From JAYFQE01 sp034927345 (GTDB lineage: Bacteria; Bacillota; Clostridia; Saccharofermentanales; UBA5734), in assembly GCA_034927345.1 (NCBI GenBank), contig JAYFQE010000007.1, forward strand, positions 56,561 through 120,560: a stretch of DNA of 64,000 nt. Reading direction: 5' to 3'. The number at the start of each line of letters is the position of its first letter. Position 1 is the stretch's first letter. Below the pieces are notes generated by a model, which was not told the DNA's origin, ran no database searches, and was given only the letters and a program-made list of their open reading frames with translations. Below are positions 26,819 to 33,902 of the stretch, in pieces. The position numbers and the translations under genes are program-made.

Positions 26819-27589
26819 TTAAAAGCATTTCCAATTCTCGAAAAATGTTCGGTCAATTTCCTCAAAATCGCTGGTATGAGGGTATTCAGCCATATCTGGA
26901 TGATGTCGGAACGCAGCTTCAGCATTGGTACTATTTAAAGAGATTGTAGCAAGCATACAGCCGCTTTTCCGTATTTCTGCAATATTCTCATTGGAAAAAT
27001 CACTTGTATAGACATAACATTTAGCGGGATATCCTTCAATGTCAGCCAGTGCATCGGATGTGAAGTTGTTTTTAGTATCAATAAATCTGGCTTGCGGATC
27101 GATTTCCAATATGAGTTTGATTGCCGCAGCACCTGCTCCGTTAGTCGCGTAAACCGTTCTGCCACGCATCCCGGTATTAACGACCAGACGTGCAACAACA
27201 GCGGCATGGGTAATTCCATCTTTCAGGTCAATATTGATGCACATTCCGGTAAAATAAGCAAGCCGAAGCGCTTGTTCAAGAGTTGGAACATACTGTATAC
27301 CGTTAAAATCATCTTTACTCAGTATGACATTCATGATAATCGAAGAATCGGTTTCAGAAATGACATATCTGACAGAATTTCCGGTTTTGTCATAGCCCTT
27401 CACATCTGCATCATGATTGACAATCAGAACGCCGTCTTTTGTCATTCTGGCATCTGTCTCAATCATATCAGCACCTTTTTGTGCCGCAAGGTAATACGCA
27501 GACAGCGTGTTGGAATGCATTGCTTCTTTAACAACGCCCTGATGTGCAGAAGATATCCATGTTTTTCTTTTATAGAAATCCGTGTTCAT
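26819..27589 (-). CDS. Glycerophosphodiester phosphodiesterase family protein
   Basis: A 256-residue TIM-barrel GDPD domain protein that would hydrolyse glycerophosphodiesters to glycerol 3-phosphate and an alcohol. The GDPD signature is seen in order: HQGVVKEAMHSNTLSA (an HRG...ENT-like region, with Gln replacing Arg) at about 17-32, GADMIETDARMTKDGVLIVNHD at about 39-60 with the metal-binding E-x-D and catalytic His, and NIDLKDG at about 129-135. The R-to-Q and E-to-S changes in the first motif differ from the canonical HRGxxxxxPENT, so activity is likely but not certain. There is no signal peptide, so it is cytoplasmic. The gene is A+T-rich like its neighbours and has its own promoter with an overlapping palindrome. 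Confidence 0.8.
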   Translation of the reverse strand: MNTDFYKRKTWISSAHQGVVKEAMHSNTLSAYYLAAQKGADMIETDARMTKDGVLIVNHDADVKGYDKTGNSVRYVISETDSSIIMNVILSKDDFNGIQYVPTLEQALRLAYFTGMCINIDLKDGITHAAVVARLVVNTGMRGRTVYATNGAGAAAIKLILEIDPQARFIDTKNNFTSDALADIEGYPAKCYVYTSDFSNENIAEIRKSGCMLATISLNSTNAEAAFRHHPDMAEYPHTSDFEEIDRTFFENWKCF

Positions 27590-27637
27590 AATAATTCGTC
27601 TTTCCTTTTGTATATATTTTGTTATACCGTATATTTT

Positions 27638-27666
27638 AGTATAGAGCTATACTATTGTATTTACAA
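27638..27666 (-). promoter_or_regulatory. GDPD promoter with overlapping palindromic operator
   Basis: Minus-strand TTGTAA and TATACT are separated by 17 bases. The palindrome AGTATAG-AG-CTATACT at 27638-27653 covers the -10 and part of the spacer, a position suited to repression. The regulator is unknown. Confidence 0.55.
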
Positions 27667-27865
27667 GGGTAACACGGTTGTGTTCGCAGTAGAAATAGTA
27701 AGTTGTTTTCTCTATAACTCCAGGCAGGTATTAGCCCTCTTGCCGTATGTAACCGATAATATCCTTGCTGTTTTATTATTCTATTTTTTTGCTATACTGG
27801 GTTCATGTTATTTTTATCCGGTGATTCATTCAGTTCAGATTATATTGAAAAAGGAGCAGCCCATC

Positions 27866-28663
27866 ATGATAAAAATACATGAGTTTAATCATGAAGCGAG
27901 ACAATTACTTTCTTTTTCACCGCTGCAGTATATGTTTGACGCCGTGTCAGAAAAACCTCAATTGTCGGAGATCTATATTGACGGCGAAGTAAATCCAAAA
28001 TCATGTGCGCTGCTGTTAGGGCACTATCTTTTCTTGAACAAAGCAGAAGAAAGCTTTATAACACAATTATTTGCCACAGTTTTTACAGAAGAAAAGCAGA
28101 AGGAACTGGGTGCGTTGATTATATTTTATGATGATGATGGCACTGCTGAATTGATTAAAAAATATTTCAGGAAAGTTTACGATAATACGCGCAGTGTGTA
28201 CCGATATAATCCTGTTCAGACGGATAACAAACGAGGCGATACGGATATCAAACGAGGCGATTTTGTTGTTCCTATAACAGAAGAATTAATAAACTCTGAT
28301 TTAGAAAATATAGAAATGATTACCCAGGAAGTGCTTGGAACAGCAACCTACGATAATATGAAAGCCTTCTGTCAAAATGGCATCGGCTATACATTTGTTG
28401 ACCAAAAGAGGATATGTGCATTTTGCACCAGTGAATATCCCAGCAAATCAGCTGTTGCGATTGGCATTGAGGTTGACGCAAAACATCAGCGGCAAGGTGT
28501 TGCTACAGAGATGACTCAAGCATTTCTTAAGAAGGCATTGAGCCGCAAGCTGAATGTATATTGGGAATGTTGGAAAAGCAACGAAGCCTCTGTACAGACC
28601 GCGCTAAAATGCGGCTTTGAGAAGGTGGCGGATTATCCGGTATTATTTGTTGATATGAATTGA
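27866..28663 (+). CDS. GNAT family N-acetyltransferase
   Basis: A 265-residue protein with a C-terminal GNAT domain (about 130-265). The acetyl-CoA pyrophosphate-binding motif A is VDAKHQRQGVATEM (Q/RxxGxA type) at about 209-222, followed by the SNEASVQTALKCGFEKV motif B. The N-terminal half fits the longer GNAT_acetyltran-type architecture. The frame is open further upstream, but I chose the ATG at 27866 because AAAGGAG lies nine bases before it and the upstream portion is antisense to the GDPD gene. A TATACT with TG extension at 27793-27798 may be its -10. The substrate is unknown. A 21-base tandem duplication lies mid-gene. Confidence 0.82.
   Translation: MIKIHEFNHEARQLLSFSPLQYMFDAVSEKPQLSEIYIDGEVNPKSCALLLGHYLFLNKAEESFITQLFATVFTEEKQKELGALIIFYDDDGTAELIKKYFRKVYDNTRSVYRYNPVQTDNKRGDTDIKRGDFVVPITEELINSDLENIEMITQEVLGTATYDNMKAFCQNGIGYTFVDQKRICAFCTSEYPSKSAVAIGIEVDAKHQRQGVATEMTQAFLKKALSRKLNVYWECWKSNEASVQTALKCGFEKVADYPVLFVDMN
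28221..28262 (+). repeat. 21-bp tandem duplication inside the GNAT gene
   Basis: Two adjacent 21-base units, 28221-28241 and 28242-28262, differ at two positions. They give the peptide repeat DNKRGDT-DIKRGDF between the N-terminal part and the GNAT domain. The frame is preserved. Confidence 0.85.
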
Positions 28664-29024
28664 TATTAGTTTCACGGGACCTGTGTCTCTGGAAACATCG
28701 GTAAGTTCTGCATTCCTTCCGGATATCAAGGAGTATAGACAGATGGGTCTGGCAAAAATAGCCCGGTACCTTGCGCGTTAAAGGATTTAAACTTCCTATG
28801 CCCTGCTATCCGGACTGCGTTTTTCATGGATATGCAGGAACCGGTTTAGTAATTTTGCGGTAAAATAAAGGTGAAAGCGATTTGTCCCCGCTCGGGATTT
28901 GCTGTTTTTTTCGCTTTCGTAATACTTCTGAATTGCCGGGAGGAGGCTCCGCTATATTCAAGTCGGTCAAGATGTGTCGTATATTTTCCTTTGATTGAAA
29001 CACTGCATTTTTCACTGCTTTTTA
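28664..29024. other. Non-coding stretch upstream of the lasso precursor
   Basis: I see no convincing gene in either strand. The only notable element is a loose stem pairing GAAAGCGA (28873-28880) with TCGCTTTC (28911-28918). Open frames here lack start signals and resemble no known protein; in particular no B2-type peptidase is encoded. Confidence 0.6.
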
Positions 29025-29053
29025 TTGCTATGCCAGAAAAAGCATTTTATAAT
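29025..29053 (+). promoter_or_regulatory. Promoter of the lasso peptide precursor
   Basis: TTGCTA and TATAAT are separated by 17 bases. The predicted transcript start, near 29060, lies after the in-frame ATG at 29054, which rules that ATG out and points to the GTG at 29114 as the start. The leader region would be about 55 bases. Confidence 0.65.
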
Positions 29054-29113
29054 ATGAACATATATAAATTTGATAAAAACTATTATAAAGACGAGCTGAG
29101 AAAGGAGATTGTT

Positions 29114-29248
29114 GTGGAAAGAGAAAGCAAGCAGTCGGAAAAGATGGAATGGAGCGCGCCGGTATTAATAACGATTTCTGTTGATGCTACCGAGAGCGGA
29201 GCTACAGAAACTGAAAGTGAATCTGAATATGAATTTCCTTTTTCTTGA
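29114..29248 (+). CDS. Putative lasso peptide precursor (A gene)
   Basis: A 44-residue peptide starting at GTG, with AAAGGAG six bases upstream. The leader's final 15 residues, WSAPVLITISVDATE, fit the YxxPxL-type recognition motif with a Trp in place of Tyr, and place Thr at -2, the usual penultimate leader residue. The predicted core is the 17-residue SGATETESESEYEFPFS. A ring between Ser1 and Glu9 (or Glu7) is possible, with a short tail ending in Ser. The neighbouring cyclase, PqqD-like and HPr-kinase-like genes support the call, and a C-terminal Ser is the site phosphorylated in paeninodin-type lasso peptides. Glu occupies every second position from 5 to 13. The gene faces the cyclase gene convergently (34 bases apart), unusual for this cluster type. 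The alternative is a chance small frame, which I think less likely. Confidence 0.7.
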   Translation: MERESKQSEKMEWSAPVLITISVDATESGATETESESEYEFPFS

Positions 29249-29282
29249 TAACAGCCGTTACAAAGTTCCCAATACAAAAACG

Positions 29283-31121
29283 TTAAAAACCGCCGATATC
29301 TGTCAGAACCTGTTCTATGTCCAGGCAAACCCACGTTTTTCTGTTCAGCGTCAAGCGGAGCCTAAGGGCAGCTTTTTCAGGGCTGATTAGGCTGACGGCC
29401 TCGTCAAAACGGTTCCAATCAATATAAGGTGAAAAAAGCTCCCGGTTAATAAGCCCGGCGGCTTTTTTTATTTTTTCCTCCGTGAGCCTGCCTGTCAGAA
29501 AATCAGACTTCGCCGGGTCGTCCTTAGTGAAGTAACCGCCGAATTCCCGGGGCAGTATGCCTGCGAAGGCCTTCCGGAAGATATAGCGGTTAACGCCGTC
29601 CTTATAGTACATATACCTTGGAATGGAAAACGCGAAATCGACGGCCCTGTAATCAAGGAAAGGATAAAGATGCTGGATGCCGCATTCAGCATCCAGATAT
29701 GCTGTAAGCTCGGTTCTAGTCTGGATAACGCCGGACTGGATATGTTTTATTGGGTCGACGCTGAAATACAGGATATCCTTTCCGCAGCGCTTTTTTAACC
29801 TTTGCCTGAACTCTCTTTTCATTATATCCGGCTGACCTTTGTTTGGATTGCCGAAGCGGGCGAAGGGGCGGAACCACTGCATTACGGTATTTGAGGCTAT
29901 GATCTTAATAAGCCGCAGAGGCGATCCCTTTGCGAGCCATAGCGTCTGTTTGATAAAATAACCGACGTAACCCCGCAGCAATATCTGATACAGCCCGGCC
30001 CGCAGGCTGACTGCATCGTCTCCGCCCCAGCCGCTGAGTATGTGCTTTACGCCTCTTAAGGACAGCAGATTAAGCTCGTGGTTCATTATTTCGTTTATTC
30101 CCTGCGTTTCCGGCGGCGTCCGAACAGTATTATTTAACGGTTCGTCCGGGTCATAATAAGCGCAGCTCAGCCCTTCCTGACGGCAGACCGACTCGATAAG
30201 CACCCTTTCATCCTCGGGCTGCTTTTCAATAAGTTTGAAAGGCGGCGACCAGGAAAACAGTGCTTCCATTTTTCTGCCTGCTTTCACAAGCTCACGGTTT
30301 GCCAGAATAGTTATGACCGAGGAATCCAGACCTCCGCTCAGCTCCGAGCCGATTTTTCCCGATACGCCGTTAATGCGGAGCTTAATGGCATCGTCAACGA
30401 TATCATAAAACGCTTTCACATATTCCGCTTCCGTCTTATAAATAATCCTCCCACCTGCGCAGGGCGACCAGTATTTACACTTGTGAAACCCTTTTGCGCT
30501 TATTCGTAAAGTATGAGCCTGCGGCAGCCTTTTTACTTTTTCAAAATATGTTGATTCCGGGTCTATGTGATAGGTGCCGCTCAATTCGGAATATACTTTC
30601 ACCTCGTCAAGCTGTTTCCCGACAAAGGGCAAAGACAACAGCGCGCGGTAATCCGTAGCGAAAGCAAAAACAGAGCCGTCAAAGTAATAAAAAAATGGCC
30701 GCACGCCAAGATGGTCGCGGGCGAGGAAAAGCTGATTCTTCTCCTTATCCCATATGGCGAAGGAGAAGTCGCCGTTAATGTCTTTCGGACAGTCTTCGCC
30801 CCATTTAATATAAGCTTCTAGAATAATAGCCTGAATGGAAACATCACCACCAAGGCCAAGCTTGTTTAAGAGCTCGGTCCGGTTCCAGATAAGCGCGTCG
30901 CAGACGAGTGTTAATCCGGCGTTTTCGTCGTGGTATACGGGTACATCGTTCTGCGAATAGGCGCCGAACTTCGACAGGCAGCAGCCAAGGCCGATATTTC
31001 CGCCGAATACAAAATCCTGCCCGTCCCGCCCGTATCGGGCGGTTTTTTCGCGCATTTTGAGCAGATACGTTTTTTCCGCAGGTTCGCCGTTTAAATTGTA
31101 TATCCCGAATATAGCGCTCAT
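29283..31121 (-). CDS. Lasso peptide cyclase, asparagine-synthetase-like (C protein)
   Basis: A 612-residue asparagine synthetase homologue that would adenylate the Glu/Asp side chain of the precursor and close the isopeptide ring. The N-terminal Ntn-type region starts MSAIFGIYNLNG. The catalytic Cys2 of true glutamine-dependent AsnB is replaced by Ser, so glutaminase activity is not expected, as in lasso cyclases. The ATP pyrophosphatase loop SGGLDSS is at 262-268, and the rest forms the synthetase domain. I chose the ATG at 31121 rather than 31229 because the family begins at this MxxIFG sequence. It lies downstream of the PqqD-like and kinase genes on the same strand and faces the precursor. 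Confidence 0.85.
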   Translation of the reverse strand: MSAIFGIYNLNGEPAEKTYLLKMREKTARYGRDGQDFVFGGNIGLGCCLSKFGAYSQNDVPVYHDENAGLTLVCDALIWNRTELLNKLGLGGDVSIQAIILEAYIKWGEDCPKDINGDFSFAIWDKEKNQLFLARDHLGVRPFFYYFDGSVFAFATDYRALLSLPFVGKQLDEVKVYSELSGTYHIDPESTYFEKVKRLPQAHTLRISAKGFHKCKYWSPCAGGRIIYKTEAEYVKAFYDIVDDAIKLRINGVSGKIGSELSGGLDSSVITILANRELVKAGRKMEALFSWSPPFKLIEKQPEDERVLIESVCRQEGLSCAYYDPDEPLNNTVRTPPETQGINEIMNHELNLLSLRGVKHILSGWGGDDAVSLRAGLYQILLRGYVGYFIKQTLWLAKGSPLRLIKIIASNTVMQWFRPFARFGNPNKGQPDIMKREFRQRLKKRCGKDILYFSVDPIKHIQSGVIQTRTELTAYLDAECGIQHLYPFLDYRAVDFAFSIPRYMYYKDGVNRYIFRKAFAGILPREFGGYFTKDDPAKSDFLTGRLTEEKIKKAAGLINRELFSPYIDWNRFDEAVSLISPEKAALRLRLTLNRKTWVCLDIEQVLTDIGGF

Positions 31122-31232
31122 ATAAATTATTATCCCTTCCGGCTGACCTGAGCATGAAAAGGTCTGAAAACCGACGGCTAGCTTCTTTTTAATATGTACG
31201 GTTGTATAGGATGAGTATTGTCCGGCCACAAT

Positions 31233-31514
31233 CTATAAATTTTTTATAAGTCCCTCTTTATATGTATTGCTGAGGAACGAAAAAACTTCCTTTTCGCATT
31301 GCCCCCGGTCAACATCATATTTATCCAGCAGCTTTCCGATCAGCGCCTCGACGGAAAGCGGAGCCTCGAGCAGGCCCCAGATAACGCTGCCCATTTTGCC
31401 TAGATTGTAATATTTTTCGTTTTCGATGCTCATCATGACTGTCTCGCCATCCATATCGGCGGTAACGATCTCCGAGTTTCTTGTGATAACCATATTCATT
31501 GTGATGCTTTCCAT
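31233..31514 (-). CDS. PqqD-like lasso peptide RRE protein (B1)
   Basis: A 93-residue PqqD-family protein, the precursor-recognition element that binds the leader peptide and presents it to the peptidase and cyclase. The typical core is present: DGETVMMSIENEKYYNLGKMGSVIW with a winged-helix C terminus (LIGKLLDKYDVDRGQCEKEV). Discrete B1 proteins of this size partner a separate B2 peptidase in Bacillota lasso clusters; no B2 gene is visible here. AGAGG lies upstream of the start. It is 23 bases downstream of the sulfotransferase remnant. Confidence 0.85.
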   Translation of the reverse strand: MESITMNMVITRNSEIVTADMDGETVMMSIENEKYYNLGKMGSVIWGLLEAPLSVEALIGKLLDKYDVDRGQCEKEVFSFLSNTYKEGLIKNL

Positions 31515-31536
31515 ATCATATTAACCTCTGTTATAT

Positions 31537-31713
31537 TCAAAATATAGGATACCCATTTTCATCCAGATAATCGTATTTTTTCATGATTGTCCCATGATCG
31601 CTGATTATCCTGTCCCTCTGCCCGTCGCTCAAATGGTTCCGCCAATCGCCCGCTCTGCCCGCGCGAAAAAAGAAGCGGTCCTGAATCGTCAGAGCCGTTA
31701 ATATGTAAATCTG
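31537..31713 (-). pseudogene. 3' remnant of a sulfotransferase gene
   Basis: Directly after the TGA of the kinase gene, and in the same frame, 58 codons remain open to a TGA at 31537. The translation contains RFFFRAGRAGDWRNHL followed by a helical segment. This matches the C-terminal end of PF00685-type sulfotransferases (FFRKGxxGDWKNHF). No start codon or catalytic N-terminal part is present, so this is a fossil 3' end. Sulfotransferase genes are, as I recall, among the tailoring genes seen in Bacillota lasso clusters, which would make this a lost member. TGA read-through from the kinase is formally possible. Confidence 0.7.
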
Positions 31714-32613
31714 TCACTCATGCCCAGCAACGTTCCCTTCGACTGCGTCAGCCAGCTTATCGAGCATATACCCGTCCTTCGGGCGCAATACTGTGAAAAC
31801 ATGAATCTTTCCGGCAGCTGCGGCGCACTGTCTGAAATGCTGAGACCTCATATCCTGAGCGCTCACAAAACGGTATCTGTATGTATTTCGTATCAGCGTT
31901 TCCAGCTTTGCCATGTTTCTGACCGGCTCCAGCTTAACGTTGCTCCCGTCGTAGGCGTTCAGCTCGTATATTTCATCAAGCCTGACCGTGTCCGTACAGT
32001 AACCCGCCCTGATGCTGACCCTGTGTTTTTCCATATCCCTCTTCACGGGTTCCAGCCCTTCGGTGCTTGTTTCCAGTTTTTCCGCGGCGTCCCGCCACAG
32101 CTTGAGGCTCGGAAAGCCCGGCGTAATATACGGCGTCCCGTCGGCTCCGATCCTGACGGCGCAGACATCGTCCGTAAGGATCGCATACCCTTTTTTATAC
32201 AAAGCCGCCGCGAGAGTGGATTTTCCTATGCCTGACTTTCCCGTTATGAGTACGCCCCTGCCGCCGATGACAACGGAAGCGCCGTGAAGAACGAGATACC
32301 CTCTCTGATGCAGCAAAACGCCGAAAACCGAGCCGAGCAGAAAAAGCCTTATATCGGGAGCGTTAACGTCCATATAAGGTTCTATCGTTATTTCCGAGCC
32401 GTTTTTAACATAATAGGCGGCTGTTTTTTCAAGCTTGTATAAAAACTCATCTGGTGACGCCTGAAAAAAATTTGTTCTGACGGTACAGTCCCGCAGTTGA
32501 AGAGGAACGCTTCCCAGGCATATTGTGACGTCGGGAGTCCCTTCGGCTTCCTCAAGCTCCGGCATTTCAAGCTCGGATAAAAATAATAAGTTATAAGCTC
32601 TATAGCCGTACAT
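31714..32613 (-). CDS. HPr-kinase-like lasso peptide kinase
   Basis: A 299-residue P-loop kinase related to HPr kinase/phosphorylase. Walker A is GKSGIGKS at 125-132, preceded by the family LHGASVVIGGRGVLI segment with His110. A TDDV acidic motif is at 147-150 and a HPrK-like C-terminal region ends the protein. In paeninodin-type systems such enzymes phosphorylate the C-terminal serine of the precursor, and the putative precursor nearby does end in Ser. It lacks the N-terminal HPr-specific domain of true HprK. The start has only a modest AGGTG. It sits between an ABC transporter remnant and the PqqD gene in a single minus-strand series. Confidence 0.83.
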   Translation of the reverse strand: MYGYRAYNLLFLSELEMPELEEAEGTPDVTICLGSVPLQLRDCTVRTNFFQASPDEFLYKLEKTAAYYVKNGSEITIEPYMDVNAPDIRLFLLGSVFGVLLHQRGYLVLHGASVVIGGRGVLITGKSGIGKSTLAAALYKKGYAILTDDVCAVRIGADGTPYITPGFPSLKLWRDAAEKLETSTEGLEPVKRDMEKHRVSIRAGYCTDTVRLDEIYELNAYDGSNVKLEPVRNMAKLETLIRNTYRYRFVSAQDMRSQHFRQCAAAAGKIHVFTVLRPKDGYMLDKLADAVEGNVAGHE

Positions 32614-32656
32614 CCAACACCTGCTTGCTATTCATATTTAGCCAATTGTATTATGT

Positions 32657-32767
32657 TCATCTGTATATTTCCAGAGATTTCGATAAAAAATTATCTTTTC
32701 TAAGCAGCAGTTCCTCATAGGTGCCCTGCATGGCAATCCGTCCTTCGCTAACTATTATACAGATCGA
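32657..32767 (-). pseudogene. 3' remnant of an ABC transporter (lasso exporter, D gene)
   Basis: A 36-codon tail reads IIVSEGRIAMQGTYEELLLR and continues to a TGA at 32657. This is the typical end of an ABC exporter nucleotide-binding domain (xxGRIxxxGTHEELL). An in-frame TAA lies just upstream at 32768-32770, and no Walker motifs precede it. The fragment ends 43 bases before the kinase start, as expected for an exporter gene in the same operon. The break lies next to the carbohydrate operon, suggesting a deletion or recombination joint near 32.77-32.83 kb. Confidence 0.75.
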
Positions 32768-32831
32768 TTATCGCGCTTTTTCCCGAATTGCTGTAATCGC
32801 TGCGTATTCGAATACATCAGCCTGTCATCGA

Positions 32832-33902
32832 TCATAGGCCCCAGCGCAGCCCCTCTTTATAGATCCGCAAGATCCTTTGGCCAAGCGCATCGTTGGAATC
32901 GAGTCCACAGTGCTCGCGCAGGATATCGGCGGGAGCCTTCTCTTTCTTGAGCTTTTCCCAATTGGGGTCGGCGGTGTACGCAAGCGCCGCGGCCGCCGTC
33001 ATTTCAAGCGCCGAAGTGTCGCCGCCGTGCTTTTTGATGAGCTGCATGATGCCGATGATGCGCTCGCCCGGCGCCATCTTGCGCGCCACGTCGCGGGCAT
33101 TGCGCTCCACCGTGTCGCGAATAGCGGCGCTGATGAATTTACTGCGCGAGAGCCGTGCAAATTCCGCCTGGTCTTCCGGGTCATAACCAAACTCCAGACA
33201 CATCGCGCGGTTGATCTGAGCATAGCTGCGATCGAGCAGCGCGAGTATCTCGGGATCGTTGGCGGCATCGGAATAGACGGTGTAGCCCTTTGCTGCGCCC
33301 AAGTACGCGATGACACAGCTGGATGCGTTGTAGGTGTAGAGCTTGCGGGTGAGAAAATTGCCGAAATTGTCCACAGGCTTAACCGATGCGATGCCAGGAA
33401 CATAGCCGCGCAGCTTATCGGCATTGCATTGCAGATAGGGGTAGTTTTCCGAGATGATGTCCAACGTGCCGTCTTCGATGGTGGTGCAGAATACAGCGGC
33501 CTCGCTTGCTATGACATCATCGCGTTCCATCATTGACAGCAGCGTCTCTGCGGGAGACGAGGCGTTTTCACAAGTAATGATGTGATGCACGATATCATGC
33601 GGCAATTTTTCCTTGAGCATGATACCTGCGTCTTCAAGGTTCTGACCGCCGACCGACACAAAAATCAAGTCTGCGCCGGCAAGATTGGCATCGTCCCATG
33701 TGCAGGCGTTGAAGTTTTTTACCTGAAGCGGTTCGCGCACGCCGCCAAAGAAGCTGATGGTGAATGCGCCCGCTGTGTTGAGATGATCCACCAGATTCGC
33801 ATTCTGATCTACAAAGAGGATTTCGCACCCGGCTTCCGCCGCAAGTCGGCCGATGAAGCCGCGCCCGGTCTTGCCCGCGCCGATAATGACGGCCTTAGTC
33901 AT
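32832..33902 (-). CDS. Mannitol-1-phosphate-dehydrogenase-like protein (second copy)
   Basis: A 356-residue polyol-phosphate dehydrogenase of the MtlD/long-chain family that would interconvert a hexitol phosphate and a ketose phosphate with NAD. The Rossmann motif AVIIGAGKTGRGFIG is at residues 4-18, and the Lys/Asn/His catalytic region typical of the family lies near YTYNASSCVIAYLG (about 188-201). It overlaps the upstream paralogue by eight bases, with a GGGGGTGG site inside that gene. There is no mtl PTS gene in the window, so mannitol 1-phosphate is not assured as substrate. It is the last gene of the ROK-controlled operon. Confidence 0.82.
   Translation of the reverse strand: MTKAVIIGAGKTGRGFIGRLAAEAGCEILFVDQNANLVDHLNTAGAFTISFFGGVREPLQVKNFNACTWDDANLAGADLIFVSVGGQNLEDAGIMLKEKLPHDIVHHIITCENASSPAETLLSMMERDDVIASEAAVFCTTIEDGTLDIISENYPYLQCNADKLRGYVPGIASVKPVDNFGNFLTRKLYTYNASSCVIAYLGAAKGYTVYSDAANDPEILALLDRSYAQINRAMCLEFGYDPEDQAEFARLSRSKFISAAIRDTVERNARDVARKMAPGERIIGIMQLIKKHGGDTSALEMTAAAALAYTADPNWEKLKKEKAPADILREHCGLDSNDALGQRILRIYKEGLRWGL

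Noticed and set aside
27092..27865. Upstream 258 codons open in frame with the GNAT gene
   Set aside because: This part is antisense to the GDPD gene and its promoter, reads as Cys/Phe/Tyr-rich noise, and a good ribosome binding site and ATG occur at 27866.
28221..28262. Start of a CRISPR or long tandem array
   Set aside because: Only two units without spacers; it is a simple in-frame duplication. I saw no CRISPR array or cas gene in the window.
28871..29113. N-terminal extension of the lasso precursor frame
   Set aside because: The in-frame ATG at 29054 would lie at or before the transcript start given the -10 at 29048, and the upstream part has no signal. GTG at 29114 with AAAGGAG is better.
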